64,000 nucleotides of DNA. Origin: Mucidula mucida. Its lineage: Eukaryota; Basidiomycota; Agaricomycetes; Agaricales; Physalacriaceae. How positions within the stretch are numbered: the stretch's first letter is position 1; every line of letters begins with the position of its first letter. Shown piece after piece: positions 20,597 through 31,700 of this stretch. The notes beneath the pieces were generated by a model that was not told the origin of the DNA, searched no databases, and worked only from the letters and a program-made list of their open reading frames with translations. The DNA lies in the NCBI GenBank assembly GCA_015501055.1, contig JADNYV010000148.1:29078-93077 (forward strand). Direction: 5' to 3'. The position numbers and the translations under genes were made by a program.

Positions 20597-23500
20597 ATGC
20601 CACTCGAGGCTATCAAAGCCAAAACGATAACCGGTCTCGAGGCTCTCGACCTCAACAAGAAGAACTATGTTCGGTGGAAGGAGAGCGCCCTCGACGCATT
20701 TCTCATTGCCGGCAGCAAAGACTACGTTGCCGGAACCATATCCAAACCCGCCGCGTCCGATGCCAGCAACCTCGCGATCTGGACCAAGAATGATGATATC
20801 GCACAGGCCATGATCCGTATGAACATTGCCGATGGGGAAAGGGACTACCTACGCGACAATTGCAAGTGCACGTCCGCGAACGAAATCTGGAAGGAGCTTG
20901 AAAAGCGCCACAGAACGAAATCATCCACCCAGCCCTCCCTCCTTGACGACGCTCTATCCACCAATATCTACCGCGATGAGGACATGGTCACCACCGCGAA
21001 CAACGTCCGTAACATCTGCAAGCAGATTTTTGAGATCGGCACACTTGACGCGGAGACGCTTGCACGCGTCGTCCTACTTCGTGCCCTGTGCTCGGACCTT
21101 AAACACGTCCGCGAGAAACACGAGGACAATGATAAGTCCACCGCCGCTGATATTGTTGCGTCACTCGAGAAGGAAACCCTGCGTCTTAAGGATGAGCTGA
21201 AGAAGCAGACAGAGGAAGAGAAGGCGAACGCGGCGTTGGCACAGAGGTTGCACAGCAAGGGCAAGGGACACAACCACGGGCAAAATGGCCTGTGTGAGAC
21301 GTGTGGAGGCCGCCATAGAACAGACGAATGCTGGGGCAAAGGAGGCGCCATGGAAGGAAAACGCGATGAAGTGCTGAAGAAGAGAGCTGTGCGACGTGCC
21401 GAAAAGAACTCTTCCTCCATCTCTTCCTCTTCCCCCTCCACCTCCCCAACCACGCCATCACCAAAGCCGCCCGATCCAAACAAACCGCGATTTGCGTTCA
21501 AGGACTCGACCGGTAAGACCGTGTACTTCACAATGGTCGAGGACGAGCAGACAGCTGCCACCGCATTTGTAACGCCAAACTCTGAGCTCGAAGAGATGTA
21601 CGCCGCCCAACGAGCACGTCGTGGCTCCGAGTCATCCGAGTTCTCCATGCTTGCCGATGTCGCCAAAGTATCCGTCGACTGGAAACACCACCTGAAACCG
21701 GGCTACACAGTTGATGATGCGACACCCATCGCCCTCCAGACAAATCAGTACACCGTACTCAATGTCGCGGAATGTGGTCCTTTCGCTGGGGACTCAGGAG
21801 CGACCGTACATGTCTCGCCGGTACGCGAAGACTTCCACACCCTACGTGCCATCCCACCACAGAAGATCTGGGGCGTTGGTGGAAACTACATCGAGGCGAG
21901 GGGCATCGGAGACATCCACATCCGCCAGGCAAAAGGCGCCACCCTTACCCTCCGCGATGTCCTATACGTGCCCCAGGCGACAATTCGCCTCATGTCCATT
22001 GGCAAGATCTGCGACAGCGGATACACTGCCACCTTCGATGATGCTGGATTCTCCATCAGAAGCAAGGCCAGCAAAGCAGTCATTGCAACGGGAAATCGCC
22101 AGAGCAGGAAGCTATACACTCTGAATGGCGCCATACTCCCTCGCGTCAAGCACACAGTCACCAAGACGTCTTCCACTCCCGACTCAGTCGCTGCCACAGC
22201 AAACACCAATGGCAATATGGCTAACCTACGCACCTGGCACGGACGCCTCGGCCATATCGGCATCACAACAATCAAGAAAATGGCCGAGCGCGCTATGGCA
22301 AAAGGTATGCCAGTCGACTTCTCAGAAACCCCACCCTCATGCGAATCTTGCATCCTCGGAAAGCAGACACGTACGCCCGTCGCCAAAACAAGGGAGCACG
22401 AGAGGGCAAAGCGAAAGCTGGGAGTAGTCTGTGTTGATCTGACGGGGCCGGAGGCAGTAGAGTCGAAACGACACAATCGTTATTCAATGGAGCTAGTCGA
22501 TGAATATACAGACATGACGTGGTGTATACCGTTGCAAACGAAGGATCAGGCATTTCCTGAACTCCAACGATGGGAGAAGGAAAGGAAACAAGAGTGTGGC
22601 GAGGATGTCGGCATATACAGAACCGACGGCGGAGAACTGAAGAGCGATCAGATGCATGAATGGCTAGCACAAACAGGCACAAAGCTACAAGTCACCGCAC
22701 CTTACACATCAGCACACAACGGCATTGCGGAACGTCGCCATCGAACGGTATTTGAACTGGCACGAACGATGATGGCAGAGTGCAAGGCACCAGCATATCT
22801 GTGGGACTACTTTGTAGAGACGGCAGGCTACGTGGCGCAGAGGCGACCGACGACATACCAGAACAAGATGACGCCGTACGAGGCCTGGTACGGTATCAAG
22901 CCAGATCTGTCACATCTCCGCGAAGTAGGATGTAAGGCTTTTGTCTTGATCCAGAACAAGCATAACCCCAAGATCTATGACCGCTCACTCGAATGTCAAC
23001 TTATCGGGTATTCAAACAACTCGAAAGCTTACATCTGCTATAATCGACAGACCCACCGCATAGTCACATCCTACCACGTTCAGTTCATCGAGTCGCATCA
23101 GACGCAAGCAACACCACTCCAGCCCGGAAGAATAGTCAATGCTGAAAGCGACAATGAAGACAACAACAACAAAATGCCCGTATTGATTGAAGAGAGCGAT
23201 GACGAAGACGAAGATGAAGACAATGATGCTGACGAGGAAGATGAAGATGATCTAGGAGAAGACGGCGGCAATGTTTCCAATCCCGATCCAGACATCCAAG
23301 TCCCTCGCAGGAGCCAGAGAGAGAAGAAAGAAGGACTAGAAGAACGCATAAGGAGAGCTGTCCGGGAATCCACCGAAATCGGGAACAAACTTCGCGCCGA
23401 TCGAGCAGCAAGAAAGCGTGCACGTCAAGAACACATTCCGAACGAAGATGACGCCCACTCGCTAATCGATGGAATTGTCCTCGCTACATTGACCGAAGAT

Positions 23501-25102
23501 GACAACATCAACCTCGAGTTTCCAGAAGATCCCAAGTCAACAAAAGAAGCACTGGAGAGCGACAAGTCGGAGAAATGGTATGCCGCAATTCAGGAGGAGC
23601 TCAAGTCCATTCAAGACATGGGCGTCTATGAACTCGTTCCACGATCAGATGTTCCAAGGGGCCGCAAGGTGATGCGCGGCAAGTTCGTCTTCAGAACAAA
23701 ACACGACGCCTTCGGTCAGGTGTCGAGATACAAGGCGAGATACGTTCTGCGAGGTTTTGAGATGATATACGGCAAGGACTACACAAAAACGACCTCACCA
23801 ACAGCACGAGCCGAGTCCTTACGTGTCCTTTTTCATCTGGCTGGCGCTCTGGACTATGAGCTCACGCAACTTGACGTGAAAACAGCCTACCTGTATGGGG
23901 ACCTCGACGAAACAACATGGATGGAGCAGCCAAAGGGTTTCGAGATACCAGGGAAAGAAGACTGGGTTTGGCAGCTGAAGAAAGGGCTATATGGCATGAA
24001 ACAAGGTGGACGGATCTGGAACAAAACGATGGACGCAACAATGAAGGAATTGGGATTCACTCAGCTCAGCGTTGAACACTGCATCTATTATCGAAAGCGC
24101 GAGTCTGGAACCATATTCGCCGCCGTCCATGTCGACGACTTCACCGTAGCCGCAAGCAGCATGCAGGAGGAGATCCGATTTGAGGCGGAGCTGAAGTCGA
24201 AGTGGCAAATCTCCAGAGCCGATGCGAACTTCGTTATTGGTTGGGCCGTTCGCCGTGACAGGGAGAAGAGGAAAGTCTATCTCTCACAAAAGGCGCTTAT
24301 CGACCGCATCATCACCGAGTTCAATTGCACTGACGCGAATCCCACTAAAACACCTCTTCTCCCGAATACCCGACTTACCAAACGAGACCTCCCACAATCT
24401 GAGGAGGAGGGACGCCAAGCCGCAAAGCAGCCATACCGCCAGCTTGTGGGTGTCCTCATGTACCTCGCAATATCCACTCGTCCCGATATCATGCACGCTG
24501 TAAGCACGCTCAGTCGTTTCAACAGCGGACACGGAGAAACGCACTGGAAAGCGGCGCTGCACGTTGTCAAGTACCTAAAAGGTACACGAGACTTCGAGCT
24601 TGAATTGGGTGGGGAAAACGTAGCACGACTCACCGGATTTACCGACTCCGATTACGCTAACTGCCCGGACACACGACGATCAGTCTCCGGCTACTGCTTC
24701 TCCCTGGGATCGGGCCTTGTTTCATGGATGTCGAAAAAGCAAGCCACAACGGCGACATCGTCCACAGAGGCAGAATATATGGCAGCGGCTCCGGCGACGA
24801 AAGAGGCAGTATGGATCCGAAATGTCCTACAAGGTTTAGACCAGGAACAGAAGGATCCAACTGTCATCTTCATCGATAATCGTGGGGCCAGAATCCTCAC
24901 CGAAGACCCGTCGTTCCACCAAAGAGTCAAGCACATCGAGGTCCAACATCACTACAGCCGAGAGTGCAGCGAACGCGGTATTGTCCACTTTGTCGACGTC
25001 CCTACCAAGGACAACGTTGCGGATGCCTTCACAAAGGCGCTGCCGACCACGCTGTTTGAGAAGATGAGAAGCTGGATGGGGATCGTACCCTCTCCGCGTT
25101 GA
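20597..25102 (+). CDS. Gag-Pol polyprotein of copia-1
   Basis: A single 1501-aa frame. The Gag part has a UBN2-like capsid region and a zinc knuckle at about residue 231 with spacing C-x2-C-x3-H-x4-C (CETCGGRHRTDEC), one residue shorter than the usual C-x2-C-x4-H-x4-C. The protease active site is GDSGA (about residue 398). The integrase has a zinc region (WHGRLGH, then CESCILGK) and a core with D, D and E in the VVCVDLTGP, YRTDGGEL and HNGIAERRHRT blocks. Reverse transcriptase lies at about residues 1010-1260 with the catalytic VHVDDF block. RNase H ends with TATSSTEAEYMAA and DNVADAFTKALP. Domain order PR-IN-RT-RH defines copia. No lesion seen. Confidence 0.95.
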   Translation: MPLEAIKAKTITGLEALDLNKKNYVRWKESALDAFLIAGSKDYVAGTISKPAASDASNLAIWTKNDDIAQAMIRMNIADGERDYLRDNCKCTSANEIWKELEKRHRTKSSTQPSLLDDALSTNIYRDEDMVTTANNVRNICKQIFEIGTLDAETLARVVLLRALCSDLKHVREKHEDNDKSTAADIVASLEKETLRLKDELKKQTEEEKANAALAQRLHSKGKGHNHGQNGLCETCGGRHRTDECWGKGGAMEGKRDEVLKKRAVRRAEKNSSSISSSSPSTSPTTPSPKPPDPNKPRFAFKDSTGKTVYFTMVEDEQTAATAFVTPNSELEEMYAAQRARRGSESSEFSMLADVAKVSVDWKHHLKPGYTVDDATPIALQTNQYTVLNVAECGPFAGDSGATVHVSPVREDFHTLRAIPPQKIWGVGGNYIEARGIGDIHIRQAKGATLTLRDVLYVPQATIRLMSIGKICDSGYTATFDDAGFSIRSKASKAVIATGNRQSRKLYTLNGAILPRVKHTVTKTSSTPDSVAATANTNGNMANLRTWHGRLGHIGITTIKKMAERAMAKGMPVDFSETPPSCESCILGKQTRTPVAKTREHERAKRKLGVVCVDLTGPEAVESKRHNRYSMELVDEYTDMTWCIPLQTKDQAFPELQRWEKERKQECGEDVGIYRTDGGELKSDQMHEWLAQTGTKLQVTAPYTSAHNGIAERRHRTVFELARTMMAECKAPAYLWDYFVETAGYVAQRRPTTYQNKMTPYEAWYGIKPDLSHLREVGCKAFVLIQNKHNPKIYDRSLECQLIGYSNNSKAYICYNRQTHRIVTSYHVQFIESHQTQATPLQPGRIVNAESDNEDNNNKMPVLIEESDDEDEDEDNDADEEDEDDLGEDGGNVSNPDPDIQVPRRSQREKKEGLEERIRRAVRESTEIGNKLRADRAARKRARQEHIPNEDDAHSLIDGIVLATLTEDDNINLEFPEDPKSTKEALESDKSEKWYAAIQEELKSIQDMGVYELVPRSDVPRGRKVMRGKFVFRTKHDAFGQVSRYKARYVLRGFEMIYGKDYTKTTSPTARAESLRVLFHLAGALDYELTQLDVKTAYLYGDLDETTWMEQPKGFEIPGKEDWVWQLKKGLYGMKQGGRIWNKTMDATMKELGFTQLSVEHCIYYRKRESGTIFAAVHVDDFTVAASSMQEEIRFEAELKSKWQISRADANFVIGWAVRRDREKRKVYLSQKALIDRIITEFNCTDANPTKTPLLPNTRLTKRDLPQSEEEGRQAAKQPYRQLVGVLMYLAISTRPDIMHAVSTLSRFNSGHGETHWKAALHVVKYLKGTRDFELELGGENVARLTGFTDSDYANCPDTRRSVSGYCFSLGSGLVSWMSKKQATTATSSTEAEYMAAAPATKEAVWIRNVLQGLDQEQKDPTVIFIDNRGARILTEDPSFHQRVKHIEVQHHYSRECSERGIVHFVDVPTKDNVADAFTKALPTTLFEKMRSWMGIVPSPR

Positions 25103-25109
25103 GGAGGAG

Positions 25110-25374
25110 TGTTGTAGCGAAAAGCAACACGGAGATTCCGGAGGAGCGGAGATAACGGAGATATCGACGCGACGAGATGAAAGGAACATGCGCGTGCCAG
25201 GCTTTCCTCAGTACCGCTACGACGTACTGAGGTGAGCCGCTCGCAGCTAATCACACTGGACCTGGGCTGATTATACACTGTAGAATATACTCATATTTAC
25301 ACCCGGCCTAGGTACAGTACCGCTACGACGTACTGAGAATATACTCATATTTACACCCGGCCTAGTTTCTAACA
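25110..25374 (+). repeat. 3' LTR of copia-1
   Basis: 265 bp, matching the 5' LTR with no differences that I could find by eye. Confidence 0.95.
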
Positions 25375-25379
25375 GTACG

Positions 25380-26286
25380 CATCTCGTACGTGCGGCAGAC
25401 GGCGAAGTAAAGAAAAAATTCCTCGAACGAGTAGACAAAAGAGGTATTTTCAGAGCCAACCTGCGTATGATGACGTTGCAAGATCTCCGATAAGTCGCTT
25501 CGTAGGATCGCGATACCCGCCGATGAAGGTGTCCTTTCGCGTATTCATTTGCGCAGAGCGAGAAACCCGAGTCGGTAGTAGTGTTGAAGTACTGCCGCAA
25601 GCCTTCGTGCGCCTCGAATCTGACGTCCAATTATTCTGTTCAAACACGACTAGATACGATCCAGCGCCAAGAAACTGCCAGTGCCTTCGGGAAAATGGAA
25701 CGTTTGGAGGAGTGGCAGTGGCAGTGAGAGTTCAAGATAGCACGGGAATTGCCGTTTGTATGGATTGGCGCAAGATTTGCCGTTGTTATTTCGTCCCTGA
25801 ACACAGCTCTTTCAACCACCACCTTGTTTTAGGCTTTTCGGCTTCCCTGCACATATCTGTGAGCTTGAAACGCCGCTAGCTTCCTTTGGGACGTCTACCT
25901 GGACTCGCCTTGTGCTTTGTCAAAATTCTGGATGCGTACAGTCTGCGGAAAATATCTTGACTGTGGCGCCTCATCGACTTCTTCTCTCCTCTACTACTAG
26001 CTGCTGGCTGATAATGGGTTTCACTGCCTACACGAACTACTCACATTTTCAGGGTCTCAATATCACTAATTTTGTGTTTCCGGAGCTGAGCTTCAACGCC
26101 TTTTGCGGAGCGCTTGCGCGCTTAATTTACCAGTTTCAGTAAAATACCCCATACAGCTTACTTGGCGACATTTACTTACGGCTGTTCAACCATTTCACAC
26201 TGCTGAGCGCTGATGGCCAACTTGTAACGAACACCGTTTTGCACGAGGCGGTACCGTATCAGTCGGGACTTGGCATTTTGTTCTCT
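25380..26286. other. Intergenic region, no gene recognised
   Basis: Host sequence to the right of copia-1. Open frames such as 25523-25879 have no recognisable domain. Together with 19970-20192 it forms the original spacer between the two secreted-protein genes. Confidence 0.45.
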
Positions 26287-26295
26287 TATAAAAGG
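26287..26295 (+). promoter_or_regulatory. TATA box of secreted protein gene, copy 2
   Basis: TATAAAAGG about 95 bp upstream of the ATG at 26388, within a roughly 100-bp promoter block closely similar to that of copy 1. Confidence 0.6.
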
Positions 26296-26387
26296 CCGTC
26301 GTTTATGTCCTGCTTCTTCATTCTGCTCCTTTCGCAGTTTTCTTCACTTGATTTCTTCAATCACTTCACTCTCAACCTCTTAACGCA

Positions 26388-26903
26388 ATGCATTTCTCAA
26401 CTTCTTTCATCGCATTGACGACTCTTGTTCTCGGTGCTCTTGCTCTTCCGAGCCCAATCGTCGAGTCTGTATGTGCTATCGTTTTCTGATGTTGTATTAG
26501 TTCCTCACGATTTGTGTCTTCAGGACGTGGTTACGAAGCGCGAGACCTCGTATGGCAATCCCGACCTTGTCGTTGACCAAGGTGACCGGTGGAAGCTGAA
26601 CTTTGGCTCCACCGATGGTCACAGCAATGCCTGCCCCGGACACTGTAAGACTCGCGCTCTAGCGAAGTCGCGTTAAACTTGACTCTTTCATAGACATTTG
26701 CTACATTGGCAAAGGAGGCAGCCGACATGGCGACCAGAGCTGGGGTAACCCAGATGACATGGTCGATGAAGGGTAAGCTCTCCTTATTCATGCGGTAAAC
26801 TAGACATTGACTCGTGTGTATTAGCGACCGGTGGCGCTTCAACTACCCCAATTCTGGCGACGGTCCTTGCGGCGACCACTACATCTGCTACTACAACAAG
26901 TAG
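26388..26903 (+). CDS. Small secreted two-repeat cysteine protein, copy 2
   Basis: Four exons (26388-26468, 26524-26644, 26694-26772, 26825-26903) total 360 bp, 119 aa. Signal peptide of about 20 residues, then a pro-region ending TKR. Two tandem repeats of about 38 residues each contain GNPDxxVDxGDRW, a spacer with one cysteine, and a closing HYICY block with a second cysteine. The third intron falls inside the second repeat's GDRW block; the first repeat has no intron there. The family is not recognised. It is nearly identical to the inverted copy at 19353-19868 in exons and introns. Secreted, function unknown; an effector, defence or cell-wall role would be speculation. Confidence 0.85.
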
Positions 26904-27206
26904 ATAGTTTCCGCAATTTGAACGGAAGGATGGTGTTGGCTCGCATAGTAGTAGTAGTATTCCATCGAGATTTGGCTTGGACTTTTTCACAATTGATGAC
27001 CTTTTTACGAACATTCAGCGGCTGGCATAAGTCATTTGACCGGACTAACTGACTGAAAAATATCAGCCAATCCCGAGTACTGATTTAGACGTAGCAATGC
27101 GTAGTCTAGGCAGTATATCGAAGCCTACCGCGCTCAAAGCTGGATCCGGCCTAGTCTCGCTCCCGACGTTCTTTTACGCCACAACAAGTACAAGTCAATT
27201 TAAATA

Positions 27207-28492
27207 CTAATCGGAAAGATCCATGTCATCTTCGTCATCTCGGGCGTGCGTAAGTATAGACATTGACGAGTGATACATAGGTATGTTGTGGGATACGGGT
27301 GGCGAGGAAGACAACGGCTGTGATATGACGGGTGACGGAGGTAGCGGAGGAGGCTCGCTGGTTGGGGGAGGAGGCGGAGGAGGAAGGGGCGGCGGAGCAG
27401 ACGGAGGTGCAGGGGGCCGGCCAGAAGAGGATGTTAAGTGATCCCACAAAGCTCGTCGCTCGAATGAATAAGTCGACTCGGCGGTAGACCTTTCTTTGAA
27501 CTCACTGCCTGGAGGTGGCAAAGCGAACCCCTTATACAGAGGTAACAACGAAGACGAGAATTCAGTGTTTGGATATTCTGCCCATCGCTGCTCTGGGGCA
27601 TCATCATGATCTATCTCATTCGGCGTAGGCATTGCCGGAGTAAAGCGTCCAGCAAAAGATGAGCCTTCCTCGACATCATTTTCGTCCGTGATGATGGACA
27701 ACTCGCTGTGGAAAGTGTCATCATCAGACCACTCATTCATAATCCTCTTGCGAACCTCGATGCGAGGATCACGAGAGCTTGACCAGCCTTTGGGATAGCC
27801 CCAAATTGCTATATGCTTCAACCAGTCGCCGTCTCCTGGAAAGATGGCATCTCGCAAAAGGTCTCCAGTAATTTGACCAGGCGTGAATGTCTCCAGCCAG
27901 TTCAGACGCTGACGGCGCGACTCCTCAACCAGATGAAGACGGTCCCCGAAGGAAATAGATGAACTGTCCTTGTGGAATTCATACATTTGACGCGAAAGCG
28001 CGACAAGAGCAGAATCCCTCGGCTCAGGGCAGGAAGACACGACATGTTCGATGGAGCCGCAGTTGAAACAACGACTTTTATTGGAAGTAGCATCATTGAT
28101 ACGGTGTTCGGGGATTTCACCCAAAATGTCGGCGCTATGTCGCTGATACCAGCCGCTTTGCAGCGAAATGGACTCTGTAGCGGGAAGGACATCGACAAAG
28201 AATGAGTCCTCGGATGGGGAGTTCAAGTTTCCTTCTCCCATTTCTCCAGAGCTTGGGAGACTATGCTCGCGTCCCAACGGCCCTTGGCAATTTCTTTCCC
28301 CTCCAGATGCAGCGCTGGAATCCAATAGACATATTTGCGTTTCCACTTCTCTTGTCCCGGGTCCTGGATGTTGATCACATCCAGATTGAAATCTCTCTGG
28401 ATGAGAGGTCATTAAGTGAGCGGACGCAGCGGTGGGCAGGACCGCTTACGGACTGTTTGACTTTTGCCAGCTCCGCTTTCGCTATCTGTCAT
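27207..28492 (-). CDS. Zinc-knuckle/PSP-domain protein, ZCCHC8-like
   Basis: The main exon contains a zinc knuckle CFNCGSIEHVVSSC (C-x2-C-x4-H-x4-C), followed by a PSP-like block (FTPGQITGDLLRDAIF, then IAIWGYPKGWSSSRDPRIEV), a long Pro-rich tract and an acidic end. Knuckle plus PSP is the arrangement of ZCCHC8, the scaffold of the nuclear exosome-targeting complex. A short first exon starts at the ATG at 28492 (MTDSESGAGKSQ) and ends with a GTAAGC donor. Between about 28233 and 28395 two frames are open. One joins the main exon without a shift; the other encodes a more protein-like stretch (KWKRKYVYWIPALHLEGKE) but ends at a TGA. The 5' structure is therefore uncertain. Shares a 245-bp divergent promoter region with the CCCH-AAA+ gene. 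Confidence 0.65.
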
Positions 28493-28737
28493 GTATGAGG
28501 CGGGTGGGGACGCAGGAGAGAGGCTAGACGGACATCACAGAGCGAACAGTTTGGACCTGAGAAGAGAGTGAGTCGTGGAAGACGCGGTACACGCATTGTA
28601 ACTGTCACGTATGTAACCAAGTTGTGAACAACCCGATCGGGAAGGCAGAGATTTTGTGAATCTCCCACCGACGCGCTCCTAACCGAGTTTGGCGCTGTCG
28701 CTGATAACTGTTGCACTGAGACAGTTCATGCCTGGGC

Positions 28738-31700
28738 ATGTCTCTGTCGGAACCAGCATGGCGAGTGAAAAGTACGTTGCTAAATTTGTTGCCATATTGG
28801 GCCCTATCTGACATTGCTAGGGACACCGTGCCCATTCTACGCGAAAGGCAACTGTGTCTTTTCCAACCGCTGCAATTTCATACACGTTCTGCAGGAGGAA
28901 GATGAGACCACCCTTGTCGAACCAGAGCCAGAGGTCCCATTGCCCAAGAAACCGAAGCCTTCCTTCAACCGGAGTGCGCAGGTAGCACCCACAACGCGCA
29001 TGTCCGACCTCCTTCGCGAGCTCAAGAGTGTCATTGGCGAAGAGCCAGCACAGAGTGACGCACTCGAGACCCACGGTCCGCCGGGATTAGCCTCTGAATC
29101 TAGACATACTTCTCTCCATCCTTCTTCCGAGCCAGACCCTCCCCATACCCTCTCCCCGACGAGCATCTCTGATGCCCACATCCACGACAGTAACGACCCA
29201 CCCACAACACATTCTGATCAATCACCCCCTATGCCATTCGTGCAAGACTCAACAGAGTCACATGCAGTATACGTCCATCCTGGCTTCCATTCCTATTCGT
29301 ATTCCGACTCGTCAGGTCTTCTATCCCCAGTCACACTCCCGGACCTTCAACTAAAGTCTTTTGTACGCGACTATAACGACGACGATGCGGGTTCCGAGGT
29401 TTCATATGCTACATGGGCTACGCCGGGACCCTTGGCGCTCTCCCCGCCTCGCAGTCCCGCTCTCACCTCGACGTTCGATCTACTTTCCTCTCCATTTGGT
29501 TCACCATCCTCCCGAATCATGTCACCACATCTTGCCGCATTTCTTCATCGAATACATCCATTATCTCCGCCAGCAAGCGCGTTGCACCGCGAACACGAAG
29601 AGTTCGAGCCGCCCGATCTCAGCTTGGATGATTTAGACTCTCCAGAGAACTACCGGACCAGTTCGCATACGGTCCAGCCTGCCAGTCGTAATCTGGACAA
29701 CGATGATGATGTATTTGGTTCGCAAAAATCAAATACGCGGCCAGTTGAATTGGAAAAGGCGTTGGCAACCACGGAGGATGCGTCCGGTCCCACGTCTCGG
29801 TGGGACTCAGTTGGCCAACACACCGCTGTGTATGTTGGAGGCACGACGTCTCAAGAGGTCCAGGAGGCTATACATAGGGAAAATCCAACCAATTTCCTTG
29901 ATTCGCCTCCCCAGGAATTTGATGCGTCTGAGGCTTTGTCCTCTTCCCTCAGGCATGAAGACTTTGATGATGATGTCGACGACGACGACGGCTTTACAGA
30001 TCAAAGTCCGACTGCTCAGTTGGCCTATCTCGATAGGTCACTCCCAGGTCAGGATGACACGCTCAACTCTCTATACGACGCGTATTCTGACCTTGATTCA
30101 CCGGAAATGGCCGCTCATAGCGACATTGAGTCTTCCTCGGATTCAGTCAGCTCTGAATCTGGCTTTGCTGAGCCGCCACCTATCATGACCCCACATTCTA
30201 CTCTTCGTCGCAGCAACGTTTTTACACCTCCGCCTCCCAACTCTGCCCGTCAGTCGATTGCTTCGATTCAATCCCGACCATCCTTGAGCTCTCCATCTCG
30301 TTACCGCGCCTGGTCTAGTCCTTTCACGTCTCAAAAGGCAAGCGAACAACAGTCACCGATCTCTGTCACTCGCAGTCCGGAGTCAGAGAGTCCACTGGAT
30401 ACTCCGCCATCAGCACCTTCCTCTCCTCATCGCTCATCGTTAGACTCCCCTTCTACGCATCATGTTTGGTCCAGTCCTTTCGCGCCGCAGCAGACAATCC
30501 AAGGGTCTTCACCAGTTTCTTTCACTCGAAGGCAGATTTCAGAGAGTCCAAAAGCGTCCCCCAAGTCGGCGCCTTCTGTGCCTTCCTCCGCTCACCATTC
30601 ATCCTTCGACTCACCTCATTCTCGCGTTTGGTCCAGGCCTTTCACGCCTCAGAAGACGAGCGAACGGCAATCTCGAGTTTCTGATGGTCCAAGTCAGAAA
30701 TCCGGGAGTCGGGCGGATTCTCCTGCCTCTGTCTTCGCTCATCGAACATCCTCGGACTCTCCGGGTCGAAGCCAGAAATTTGGGAGTAGAACGAAATCTC
30801 CTGTGTCGGCACCTTTCTCTGCTCATCGAACATCCTTGAATTCTCCGTCACACCACCGCGTTCAGTCCAGTCCTTCGACGACTAATGAACGAGCATCGCC
30901 AATTTTTGTTCGTCAGAGGCAGAGTCAAAAAGTACAGAGTCCAGTGGCTTCCCTAGTGTCAGTGCCTTCTTCTGCCCACTCCCAAGTCAGCCGGGATAGT
31001 CAGGATGCACTTGCAACCCCGCCGTCGTCGAAGGTACCATTTGGCTTCCGGAAATCGTTTGTATTTGTAAGCACCTTCCTCCCGTGTGAGGTCCATTTCT
31101 CAAAATCTTGTAGGGAGGCGCAAGGACTTCATCATCAACACTGAACCAAGCACCGCGCTCTTTAACCGAAGAGCATCCGCCTCCACAAGACGACCCTGCT
31201 CCACCCACAACCGCACCTATGGCCAGCAAGGCAGCCTCAAGGGGCCTCAAGCCGCTAAGACTAGTAAGTGCGGGTGGAATGTCACACTTAAGGTTCTAAC
31301 GCATCAAACAGTCGACTATTTTAACCTCTAACCCTATCGCATCAGCATCAGCATCTCCATCTAGATCTAGTTTTATCTCTCATTCAGGTTCAGGTAGGTA
31401 CGGTAGCGGCGCACAATTACTTTTCTCATCCGTATACACTTACAGGGAATCGATCATCTGCAAATGTATCATCACAATTCACTTCGTCGAACAAAGCTTT
31501 GGTATGTAATCCGTATCCCCCATACTGGGTACTGAACTTTGGCCCAGCTCTCGCATCTACCGCACATACAAGAAGATCATTTTAATTATACACCGCCACA
31601 CACTGCTACTCCGGAACTGACTGATACTGACCGTGCTTCGCGTCGCTCATCGCATTTCAAGCCGCCGATGTCCGCTCCTTTGGACCGTCCGAATAGCTGG

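Larger units (their letters stand above)
20193..25379 (+). mobile_element. Complete Ty1/copia LTR retrotransposon (copia-1)
   Basis: Element 20198-25374 (5177 bp) with 265-bp LTRs (20198-20462 and 25110-25374) that look identical base for base. LTRs begin TGTTG and end AACA. A 5-bp target duplication GTACG lies at 20193-20197 and 25375-25379. A candidate primer site GGTTATGGGC directly follows the 5' LTR and a purine tract GAGGAGGAG precedes the 3' LTR. One uninterrupted gag-pol frame fills the interior. Identical LTRs and an intact frame indicate a very recent, possibly active insertion. It lies between two divergently oriented copies of the secreted-protein gene. Confidence 0.95.

Noticed and set aside
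20968..22682. Several long minus-strand frames inside copia-1
   Set aside because: They mirror Gag-Pol codons and carry no independent domain.
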